Origin: Anaerolineales bacterium
Lineage (GTDB): Bacteria; Chloroflexota; Anaerolineae; Anaerolineales; UBA6663
Length of the DNA stretch: 26,563 bases
Assembly: GCA_016789245.1 (NCBI GenBank)
Contig: JAEURM010000003.1
Location: 1 to 26,563, forward strand
Direction of reading: 5' to 3'
Part shown: one piece after another, positions 7,026-13,114 of the stretch
Numbering within the stretch: position 1 is the first letter of the stretch
Layout of the letters: every line of letters starts with the position of its first letter
Notes under the pieces: generated by a model
What the model saw: only the letters and a program-made list of their open reading frames with translations
What the model was told of the DNA's origin: nothing
The model's database searches: none
Position numbers and translations under genes: made by a program

Positions 7026-9125
7026 CTACGCCCCGTTGGTGTTGTACGGCATGGTAAAGCTAAAGTTAGCGCCCTGCCCCAGTTGGCTTTCCACCCAAAT
7101 GCGGCCACCGTGCGCCTCTACGGCAAACTTACAGAAGGCGAGGCCGAGGCCCAAACCTTTGGGGGCGGCTTCATGACGCAAGCGGGTGAACTTGCTAAAA
7201 ATACGTTGTTGCTCAGCGGGTGGAATGCCCGGCCCATTATCTTTTACAGAAAAAGTAAGCTCGGTAGCGCCGGCCCGCGCGGCGGTAGTCACCGTGGTGC
7301 CAGAGGGCGTGTACTTCACCGCGTTCTCAATCAAATTAATGATGACGCGCCGGATCATATCGGCGTCAATATCAATCATCGGCAAGCGCGGTGAAATATC
7401 CTTCCGCAGTTCAATACCCTTGCCTTCAGCTACCGGGGAAACTTGCTCAATCGCATCGCCCACCAACACACCCACATCCGTTTGCTCACGGTTAAGGTTA
7501 ACTTGGCCGGCTTCCAACCGCCGCAAATCTAATAGTGAATCCACCATGCGGGACATGCGCATGGCTGAGCGTGTGGCAATCTTGAGCAACATTTGCTCAG
7601 TTTCACTATCTTCGGGGATAGAGGCTTGCACCACATCTAACGAAGATAGGATGTTGCCCAGTGGACTGCGCAGGTCATGGAAAATCATGCTAATCAAATC
7701 ATTGCGCATTTCTTCTAATTGCAGGCGCTCGCTGATATCACGTTGAATCCACTGAATGAATTCTTGGCCCTTGCGCTTAATCATCTTCGCATGCACTTCC
7801 ATCGGGATTTCGGAGCCATCCCGAGTGGTGATGCGGGTTTGGTAGGTAATTTCTTGTCCACCGCGTAAATGTTGGAAGCGCGCCGAGCCGAGGAAGGCCG
7901 TACCCATACGGTGTACAGTGCTCACGCGCAAGCCAATCAAAGAATCGCGTTTGTAGCCAAATACTTCCACCGCTTTGCGGTTAGCATCCGATACTAAACC
8001 ATCTAAATCAGTAATGATGATGGGGTCAATGTTATCTTCAAACAAACTGGAGAAGCGGCTCTCGGCGGCTTGCAGTTCTTCCACCTGTTGGGCATGAACA
8101 ATGGCGGTGGCGGCCAATGCGGCCAAACTTTCCAGCAGGCTCATGGTATCCGGCGCAAACCGGCCATCCGGCGGATTCATCACTTCAATTACGCCAATTA
8201 CTTTATCTTGCACCCGCACCGGCACCGCCGCGCCAGCAAGGGTGAGTAAGCCGGTTTGCTGATCCATCCCTCGGCGGAAGCGTGGGTCACGCGGCACATC
8301 AGTGGTGAGCACCGATTCATTGCTCTGCGCCACCCAACCGGCAATGCCCGCACCGAGCTCCAGCTCTAAGCCTCTGAGCCGCTCAGCCATGCGGCCCACA
8401 GCTTCTCTGAAGACCAAACTCTTCTGGCTTACCAGCGCAATGGCCGCCGTTTCTACATTGAGCAAATCACGCGCATTTTTAGCCACCAAATGCAGAACCA
8501 TTTCCAACTTGAGGGTGGAATTAATGGCTTGGGATGTTTCAGCCAGCGCGTGCATGGCTTGGGCGCGCCGCTCGCTCTCAAAATAAAGTTGGGCGTTCTC
8601 AATGGCTACGCCGGCTTGGTCGGCAATTGCCACCATTAGGCTCAAATCTTGATCTGAAAAACTTTGGGCGGGGGTTTTGACGAGGGTAAGCACGCCCACC
8701 ACCCGGGCGCGGCCCATCAACGGCACAGCAATGGCGCTTTTAGCACCTGTGACCGAATCATCCGGGCGGCGGCCCCAGCGCTCATCCAAAGTAGTATCAG
8801 GCACCAAAACGGGTTGGCGGTTATTCAACACCCAGCCGGCTAAGCCCGTATCCAACGTGCCCGCCAGTCGGCGGTCTGGGTCAGGCTGGAGGGCGCCATC
8901 CATCATCAACGCAGAGTACACAATATCGCGGGCTTCATTGATGACGATGATGCTTCCGGTTTTGGACTGGGCGCTTTCCACGGTAGCCTTGAGCACGCGC
9001 GGCAGAAGTTCATCTAAATCCAGCCGGCCAGAAATTTCGCGGCCAACGCGGTAGAGTAAGGCCAATCGCCGCTGATCACTCAACGGCGCGGTACCAATCG
9101 GGACGATGGGTGGGGCGGAAGTCAT
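7026..9125 (-). CDS. Soluble GAF-GAF-PAS sensor histidine kinase
   Basis: A 699-residue cytosolic kinase with no transmembrane segment. Domain order: GAF 1 (about 20-180), GAF 2 (about 195-345), PAS (about 355-465, with ITDLDGLVSDANRKAVEVFG and the C-terminal QWIQRDISER), HisKA (about 470-540) and HATPase (about 585-695). The phospho-acceptor is His483 in IFHDLRSPLGNIL. The N box is NLIENAVKYT, the G1 box DNGPGIP and the G2 box GLGLGLAF. The signal is probably a small cytosolic ligand or redox/light cue bound by GAF or PAS; I see no diagnostic haem or bilin cysteine motif. Its start overlaps the GNAT stop by 4 nt (ATGA), so it is co-translated as the third gene of the receiver-GNAT-kinase operon. 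The receiver protein encoded first is its likely partner. Confidence 0.93.
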   Translation of the reverse strand: MTSAPPIVPIGTAPLSDQRRLALLYRVGREISGRLDLDELLPRVLKATVESAQSKTGSIIVINEARDIVYSALMMDGALQPDPDRRLAGTLDTGLAGWVLNNRQPVLVPDTTLDERWGRRPDDSVTGAKSAIAVPLMGRARVVGVLTLVKTPAQSFSDQDLSLMVAIADQAGVAIENAQLYFESERRAQAMHALAETSQAINSTLKLEMVLHLVAKNARDLLNVETAAIALVSQKSLVFREAVGRMAERLRGLELELGAGIAGWVAQSNESVLTTDVPRDPRFRRGMDQQTGLLTLAGAAVPVRVQDKVIGVIEVMNPPDGRFAPDTMSLLESLAALAATAIVHAQQVEELQAAESRFSSLFEDNIDPIIITDLDGLVSDANRKAVEVFGYKRDSLIGLRVSTVHRMGTAFLGSARFQHLRGGQEITYQTRITTRDGSEIPMEVHAKMIKRKGQEFIQWIQRDISERLQLEEMRNDLISMIFHDLRSPLGNILSSLDVVQASIPEDSETEQMLLKIATRSAMRMSRMVDSLLDLRRLEAGQVNLNREQTDVGVLVGDAIEQVSPVAEGKGIELRKDISPRLPMIDIDADMIRRVIINLIENAVKYTPSGTTVTTAARAGATELTFSVKDNGPGIPPAEQQRIFSKFTRLRHEAAPKGLGLGLAFCKFAVEAHGGRIWVESQLGQGANFSFTMPYNTNGA

Positions 9126-10012
9126 AAGACTGGACAGGCGCGATGCATTTCTATCCGGCGGAACGATTCAATAAAGCCTAATTCCTGCATGGCGGGCAGG
9201 TGCGTTTCATCTAAAGCCACATTTTCCACTTGGGTATCCAAATCTGGAAACAACATATATAGGAATGATAACAAAGCTTGCGCCACGTGGCGCGGCTCAC
9301 CGGCTTGTGTGTGGAGCGTAAACCGAGTGAGCAAGAGCGGCAACAACCGCAACTTTTGAATTTGAAATACTAGCCAGCCGCGGCTACCATCCGCCAAGCG
9401 CACCTGCAAGGCCTGCAAGCTCTCCACATGTTGTAGAGAATCTGTTGTCGTCACCCACGTCTCAAAATCACTGCGCTCGCGCAAAAGTGCTAGCGCTTCC
9501 TCACGTTCCAATAACTCTACATCACCATCCGGCACGTGGACGGGTGGCCCGGGCGGGCGGCGCAGTACTAGTACCTCATGTTTGGGCTGGAAGCCGCACT
9601 GCACAAACAAATTATAAGCGGGAACGTTGTTTTTGATGACCTCCAGAACCGTCAGCGGGAGGCGGCGTTCATCACTAATTGTTAACAATGCATCCATGAG
9701 GGCGCGGCCAATGTGGCGGCGGCGCGCGGCGGGCAGAACGCCTAAACGCGTAATCCACGCCGCATGGGGCCGAATGCCCAGCATGGCTAATCCCAGCATT
9801 TCGTCCCCATCCATGGCCACCACTGAAGCCGATAAATCCACATCATACATGCGCACGTACTCGGCCAACCGGGCGGCATTCATGGGCATGGGCACTAAAT
9901 AATCTACGCGGGTTTGGTTATAGGCTTGAGTGAGTTGCTCAATGGAAAATTCGTCAGCAGAGACGAGGCGCACGGCCGCATCCATTGCCACAGAGGCGGG
10001 CAAAACGGCCAT
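9122..10012 (-). CDS. Tandem GNAT-like acetyltransferase
   Basis: A 296-residue protein. The first half (about 14-150) is a GNAT domain, with the acetyl-CoA motif LGVLPAARRRHIGRALM (about 90-106) and the terminal signature PAYNLFVQCGFQP (131-143). The second half (about 155-296) ends in PAMQELGFIESFRRIEM, which resembles the last strand of a GNAT domain, but it lacks the R/Q-x-x-G-x-G/A pyrophosphate loop. It is therefore probably a degenerate second copy. Acceptor substrate unknown. The gene begins immediately after the receiver stop and overlaps the kinase start by 4 nt, so it is translationally coupled to a two-component pair. It might modify a signalling partner or act as the pathway output; that is inference. 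Confidence 0.85.
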   Translation of the reverse strand: MAVLPASVAMDAAVRLVSADEFSIEQLTQAYNQTRVDYLVPMPMNAARLAEYVRMYDVDLSASVVAMDGDEMLGLAMLGIRPHAAWITRLGVLPAARRRHIGRALMDALLTISDERRLPLTVLEVIKNNVPAYNLFVQCGFQPKHEVLVLRRPPGPPVHVPDGDVELLEREEALALLRERSDFETWVTTTDSLQHVESLQALQVRLADGSRGWLVFQIQKLRLLPLLLTRFTLHTQAGEPRHVAQALLSFLYMLFPDLDTQVENVALDETHLPAMQELGFIESFRRIEMHRACPVL

Positions 10013-10387
10013 TTATTCTTGCCTTTGTGGCATAAACCCGGCAATTTGGTCAGCAAAGCGGGCCACGTTAATGGGTTTGGGGATATAGCCGTTGCAACCG
10101 TAGGCTTCCACCATTTGGCGCGCGGTGCTTTCCGGCCAAGCTGTGCATACAATAATGGGCGTGGCGGCCAGCGTAGGGATGCGACGGATCCAGCCGGCGA
10201 GCGTTTGCCCATCGGCATCGGGCAGGCCTAGGTCAAGCAAAATCACATCGGGCTGGCTTTCTAGCGCCATTTGCAGGCCGTTATCGGCATCCAGCGCCAA
10301 CCGCACCTCATAGCCGCGCGAAGCCAGCACCCGCCGGAACAGCTCGGCGTTGTCTACGTTATCTTCCACTACCAAAATGCTGGGCAT
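10013..10387 (-). CDS. Single-domain (CheY-like) response regulator
   Basis: A 124-residue receiver domain without an output domain. Conserved positions are visible: the acidic pair Glu8-Asp9 (VVEDN), phospho-acceptor Asp52 (VILLDLGLPDADG), the Thr of IVCTAW and the Lys of IPKPI. It is the first gene of an operon with a GNAT protein (no gap) and a GAF-GAF-PAS histidine kinase, which is its likely phosphodonor. Without an effector domain it must act by protein contact or as a phosphorelay intermediate. There is no ribosome site; a perfect-looking TATACT lies 9 nt before the ATG, so the message is nearly or fully leaderless. Confidence 0.92.
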   Translation of the reverse strand: MPSILVVEDNVDNAELFRRVLASRGYEVRLALDADNGLQMALESQPDVILLDLGLPDADGQTLAGWIRRIPTLAATPIIVCTAWPESTARQMVEAYGCNGYIPKPINVARFADQIAGFMPQRQE

Positions 10388-10396
10388 AGCAGAAAA

Positions 10397-10402
10397 AGTA
10401 TA
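10397..10402 (-). promoter_or_regulatory. -10 box TATACT for receiver-GNAT-kinase operon
   Basis: On the minus strand TATACT lies 9 nt before ATG 10387. A weak -35 (GTGAGC, matching at the central TGA) lies 16 nt further upstream. There is no Shine-Dalgarno sequence between box and start, which predicts a 5' leader of only a few nucleotides. Confidence 0.55.
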
Positions 10403-10492
10403 GCACAGGGAGTTAATAGCTCACGGAGGTAAGCACAACCATAACTCGTCAATCCAGTTTCTCTGGCGCTCACCTCCGAGGCTGGAGGCAAA

Positions 10493-11119
10493 CTACACAC
10501 CTACTGGCATCAACTCACGCACGCGGTTGAGGATCCAATTCAAATGTTCAGGGTTGGCCACAAAATCCAAATCATCCGCCGGAACTACCAAGAGCGGGCA
10601 TTGCGTAAAGCCCCCCACCCACTCTTCGTACAAGTCATTTAATTGGGCCAAGTATTCTGGGGCAATACCGGTTTCATACGTGCGGCCACGTTGGGCAATG
10701 CGGTTTTGCAGAGTACGTACGGAAGCGCGCAGGTAAATTACCACGTCCGGCGCGGGGAGCAAATCCAGCAGGCCGCGGTACAAATCCGTGTAGGTGGCAA
10801 AATCCCGCTCGCTCAGTGCGCCCTGCAAGTATAAGTTGCGGGCAAAAATCTCCGCATCTTCGTAGATAGACCGGTCTTGGATGATAGAGGTGGGATGGTC
10901 ATGAATCTGCCGCTGAACGCGCACCCGCTGAGAAAGAAAGAACATTTGCGAGTGGAAGCCCCACCGAGGCATATCGGCGTAAAAATCGGCCAAGTAGGGA
11001 TTATCGGCCACGCCTTCATAAAACGGTTTCCAGCCCAACCGTTGGCCCAATAATCCCGCCAAACTAGATTTGCCCACGCCGATGTTACCGGCGACGATGA
11101 GGTGATATTTTCTTTGCAA
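10493..11119 (-). CDS. Deoxynucleoside kinase (first of two)
   Basis: About 208 residues from TTG 11119. The frame stays open to a GTG at 11185, but the extra 22 codons lie across a long hairpin (11140-11195) and do not resemble the family, so I prefer the TTG, although it has no clear ribosome site. The P-loop GNIGVGKSS lies next to this N-terminus, as in dGK/dCK-type kinases. Further blocks are FHSQMFFLSQRV, the DRSIYEDAEIFARN segment (substrate and catalytic region), VVIYLRAS, and the LID-like RIAQRGRTYE. These enzymes phosphorylate deoxynucleosides for dNTP salvage in the cytosol. A second, divergent kinase lies at 12341-12970, with a nucleotidyltransferase-fold gene between them. The base specificity of each cannot be told by eye. 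Confidence 0.88.
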   Translation of the reverse strand: MQRKYHLIVAGNIGVGKSSLAGLLGQRLGWKPFYEGVADNPYLADFYADMPRWGFHSQMFFLSQRVRVQRQIHDHPTSIIQDRSIYEDAEIFARNLYLQGALSERDFATYTDLYRGLLDLLPAPDVVIYLRASVRTLQNRIAQRGRTYETGIAPEYLAQLNDLYEEWVGGFTQCPLLVVPADDLDFVANPEHLNWILNRVRELMPVGV

Positions 11120-11139
11120 GTGTAGCTTGATGAGGTGAC

Positions 11140-11195
11140 GAGTGCCGGGTGTTGAGTGTCCTCCGCCAAGACTGACACCCGACACTTAGGCACTT
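11140..11195. repeat. Long imperfect hairpin between nucleotidyltransferase and kinase genes
   Basis: The arm at 11140-11160 (GAGTGCCGGGTGTTGAGTGTC read in two overlapping pieces) pairs with 11174-11195. The pairing is nearly continuous over 21 positions, with one mismatch, one bulge and several G-T pairs, around a 13-nt loop. It lies between the nucleotidyltransferase stop (11207) and the kinase. It could be a processing or attenuation element, or a dispersed palindromic repeat. Confidence 0.6.
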
Positions 11196-11206
11196 GGCAC
11201 TTAAGT

Positions 11207-12244
11207 TTAGGCGCCGTTTTTATCCGCCCACGTTTCTACCAGCGCATCTATTTGGTCAAGGTAAGTGCGGGCTTCAGTTACGCGGGCGCGGAAATCGGCC
11301 GGGGCGGCCAAACGCAAACGCTCTAAGAACGCAATCCAATTTTCGGCGTGCACGCTGTTGCCGGGCAAGTGGCGCATAACGGCCTGCCACGTGTAAAGCA
11401 TGAGCCATTCCATTTCCGCCGCGCGGTCAGCGTCAATTAACGCCTTGAAGCCGCGCTCATACACCGTGCGCCGCGCGGGATGGATTAATTCATCCTCCGC
11501 CGTTTGCCCAGCTTGGTACGCGGCCGACCAATCGGCCAACAGTAACTGTGCTTGGGCGGCGGGCAGTTCTCCGCCGAAGATAGTCATGAAGTCATCATAT
11601 ACAGCGGGCTGGTTAAGTTTACGCGCGGCCAGTTCCAGCTTCATCACCAAACGCCGCCCCGCACCCGGAAAGCCGGTGAGTGTCATGGCCGCGTTGGCCG
11701 TACACATCAGCGCTTGGCAAAAATTCGCCAACGTCACTGGCGCACTTGGCACAGCGCCCGGCAGTGGGCTGAGGTGAAGTGCCGTACGCCCTAAGGTGAT
11801 GAAGGCGCGGGCGCGGGCGGCCACATGGTCTGGCCGGTGAAATTGGCCACGGGCGCTGGATTGCGCCAATTCAAAAAAGTGGCGCGGGTCACGCAGGAAA
11901 ATTGGCTCGCACATTTCCGGCCCGCGCCACGGGTGCACGCGCAAATCTTTAGGGTGCGCGTACTCCTCGCGGCTTCGGTACTGCACGTCCAGCACCACTT
12001 GGTCAGCCAACTTCACCACTTCCCGTGTTAGCGGCGGCGCGGAGTCAATAAAAATCAAATCAATATCAGTGGCTTCGCCGAGTAACGGCTCGTTGGCCGC
12101 TACTGAACCGGTAAGGTAGGCCGAAAGCAAACTTGGCCGTTCGGCCATTTTTTGCGCGGCGGTATCTTGAGCTATCTTGAGCAGAGTGGAACGTTCAATG
12201 ACGGGCGTCACGCGGCCATTATCCACAGATTTGTGCGATTGCAA
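11207..12244 (-). CDS. Nucleotidyltransferase-fold protein of unknown substrate
   Basis: A 345-residue protein whose N-terminal third is a minimal nucleotidyltransferase (Pol beta-like) domain: YLTGSVAANEPLLG with Gly46-Ser47, catalytic Asp60 and Asp62 in ATDIDLIFI, and a third acidic residue, Asp86, in VVLDVQYR. The C-terminal two thirds are helical and Ala/Leu-rich, without a motif I recognise, and may hold the acceptor-binding region. Such proteins transfer a nucleotide to small molecules, proteins or RNA; the acceptor here is unknown. The start is a TTG at 12244, placed 6 nt after TATACT, which fits a leaderless message. In-frame GTG codons slightly downstream are alternatives. It is flanked on both sides by deoxynucleoside kinase genes on the same strand, suggesting a link to nucleotide metabolism. 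Confidence 0.8.
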   Translation of the reverse strand: MQSHKSVDNGRVTPVIERSTLLKIAQDTAAQKMAERPSLLSAYLTGSVAANEPLLGEATDIDLIFIDSAPPLTREVVKLADQVVLDVQYRSREEYAHPKDLRVHPWRGPEMCEPIFLRDPRHFFELAQSSARGQFHRPDHVAARARAFITLGRTALHLSPLPGAVPSAPVTLANFCQALMCTANAAMTLTGFPGAGRRLVMKLELAARKLNQPAVYDDFMTIFGGELPAAQAQLLLADWSAAYQAGQTAEDELIHPARRTVYERGFKALIDADRAAEMEWLMLYTWQAVMRHLPGNSVHAENWIAFLERLRLAAPADFRARVTEARTYLDQIDALVETWADKNGA

Positions 12245-12250
12245 AGCGCC

Positions 12251-12256
12251 AGTATA
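12251..12256 (-). promoter_or_regulatory. -10 box TATACT for nucleotidyltransferase gene
   Basis: TATACT on the minus strand is separated by 6 nt from TTG 12244. No convincing -35 hexamer and no ribosome site are visible. The spacing would place the transcription start at or next to the start codon. Confidence 0.45.
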
Positions 12257-12267
12257 AGAAAGCCAAT

Positions 12268-12342
12268 AACCACGCAGTCTCTAAGAACACGAAACAACTC
12301 GCAGTTCTTCGTGAACTTAGCGCCCTTGGTGCCTTGGTGGTT
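12268..12342. repeat. Imperfect inverted repeat behind second deoxynucleoside kinase gene
   Basis: Three matched pairs occur in nested order: AACCAC with GTGGTT, CTAAG with CTTAG, and ACGAA with TTCGT. They form an elongated interrupted hairpin between the kinase stop (overlapping it) and the nucleotidyltransferase promoter. The right arm, with its repeated 'CTTGGTG' pattern, looks like a dispersed intergenic repeat. Confidence 0.5.
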
Positions 12343-12970
12343 AAGTAGTTGAGAGAGGCAGTGGCTCTTGATACTGTGTCCCTAGTGCGCCGCGGATACG
12401 CTCTAACACACGGCGCAAATCATCGGGGTTGTTCACAAAATCTAGGCCATTGGCTTCAATAATCAACGTGGGCGCGGCAGTGTACTGGGCAAAAAACTCA
12501 TCATACGCCGCACCCAAATCCGCAATGTAAGCGTGTTCCATGTTGCGCTCGTAAGGCCGGTCACGGCGGAAGATGCGGCGCATGAGCTCATCGGTGGAGG
12601 CGTGCAAGTACACCAGTAAATCGGGCGGCGGTACTTTTTCGGCTAGCGCATCATTCAGGCGGCGGTACAACACCCACTCATCCCCGCTCAAGTTGCGGCT
12701 GGCGAACAGTGCGCTTTTGGCAAACGTAAAATCCGCAATCACAGAGCCATGCTCCAACAGGGCGCTAATCTCTTTTTGCTGCTGGTAACGTGAGAGCAGA
12801 AAGAATAATTCGGTTTGCAGAGCATAGCGCGCGCGGTCACCGTAAAAATCCGAAAGGAACGGATTCTCTTCAAACACTTCCAGCAAACTTTCGGCGTTGA
12901 AGGCCGATTGGAGCAAGCGCACCAGCGAGGTTTTACCTACACCGATAACGCCTTCGATAGCGAGGTACAT
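12341..12970 (-). CDS. Deoxynucleoside kinase (second of two)
   Basis: A 209-residue kinase of the dGK/dAK/dCK family, of normal length. The P-loop GVIGVGKTS lies at about residues 7-15. ENPFLSDFYGD and LQTELFFLLSRYQQ match the substrate-binding region. ADFTFAKSALFA takes the place of the usual DRS-type catalytic block, LLVYLHAS is the core strand and RRDRPYERNM is the LID. In Bacillus and Lactobacillus two such kinases form a purine/pyrimidine-specific pair, and the second copy at 10493-11119 suggests the same here. It starts at ATG 12970. GAGAAT lies 5 nt upstream, with TTGCGC 17 nt before that, and there is no ribosome site. It is divergent from pcrA and heads the run kinase, nucleotidyltransferase, kinase. 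Confidence 0.92.
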   Translation of the reverse strand: MYLAIEGVIGVGKTSLVRLLQSAFNAESLLEVFEENPFLSDFYGDRARYALQTELFFLLSRYQQQKEISALLEHGSVIADFTFAKSALFASRNLSGDEWVLYRRLNDALAEKVPPPDLLVYLHASTDELMRRIFRRDRPYERNMEHAYIADLGAAYDEFFAQYTAAPTLIIEANGLDFVNNPDDLRRVLERIRGALGTQYQEPLPLSTT

Positions 12971-12975
12971 AGTGA

Positions 12976-13004
12976 ATTCTCAATACTCAATTGGCAAGGC
13001 GCAA
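12976..13004 (-). promoter_or_regulatory. Promoter of second deoxynucleoside kinase gene
   Basis: On the minus strand, TTGCGC (-35, 4 of 6 consensus bases) and GAGAAT (-10) are separated by exactly 17 nt. ATG 12970 follows 5 nt after the -10 box, again fitting a leaderless transcript. Confidence 0.45.
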
Positions 13005-13055
13005 AGGATTGAATGAGTATAGCGGCTAGTTGGGAGGTGGGCAACTTCCCGGCAG

Positions 13056-13084
13056 ACCTCGGAGTTCTTGAAGAACTCCGAGGT
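13056..13084. repeat. Perfect 14-bp-arm palindrome in divergent promoter region
   Basis: ACCTCGGAGTTCTT, one central base (G), then AAGAACTCCGAGGT. The arms match perfectly. It lies between the divergent kinase gene and pcrA, ending 10 nt before the pcrA -10-like boxes, so it covers the expected -35 region. It could be an operator or a dispersed palindromic repeat; the near-zero loop favours protein binding or cruciform over a simple RNA hairpin. Confidence 0.6.
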
Positions 13085-13094
13085 GTTAAAGCCT

Positions 13095-13105
13095 TATGCT
13101 AGAAT
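13095..13105 (+). promoter_or_regulatory. -10 region of pcrA
   Basis: Overlapping boxes TATGCT (13095-13100) and TAGAAT (13100-13105) precede ATG 13115 by 14 and 9 nt. There is no ribosome site in the pyrimidine-rich gap. No good -35 is seen; that region is occupied by the palindrome 13056-13084. Confidence 0.4.
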
Positions 13106-13114
13106 CTTTCTGTT

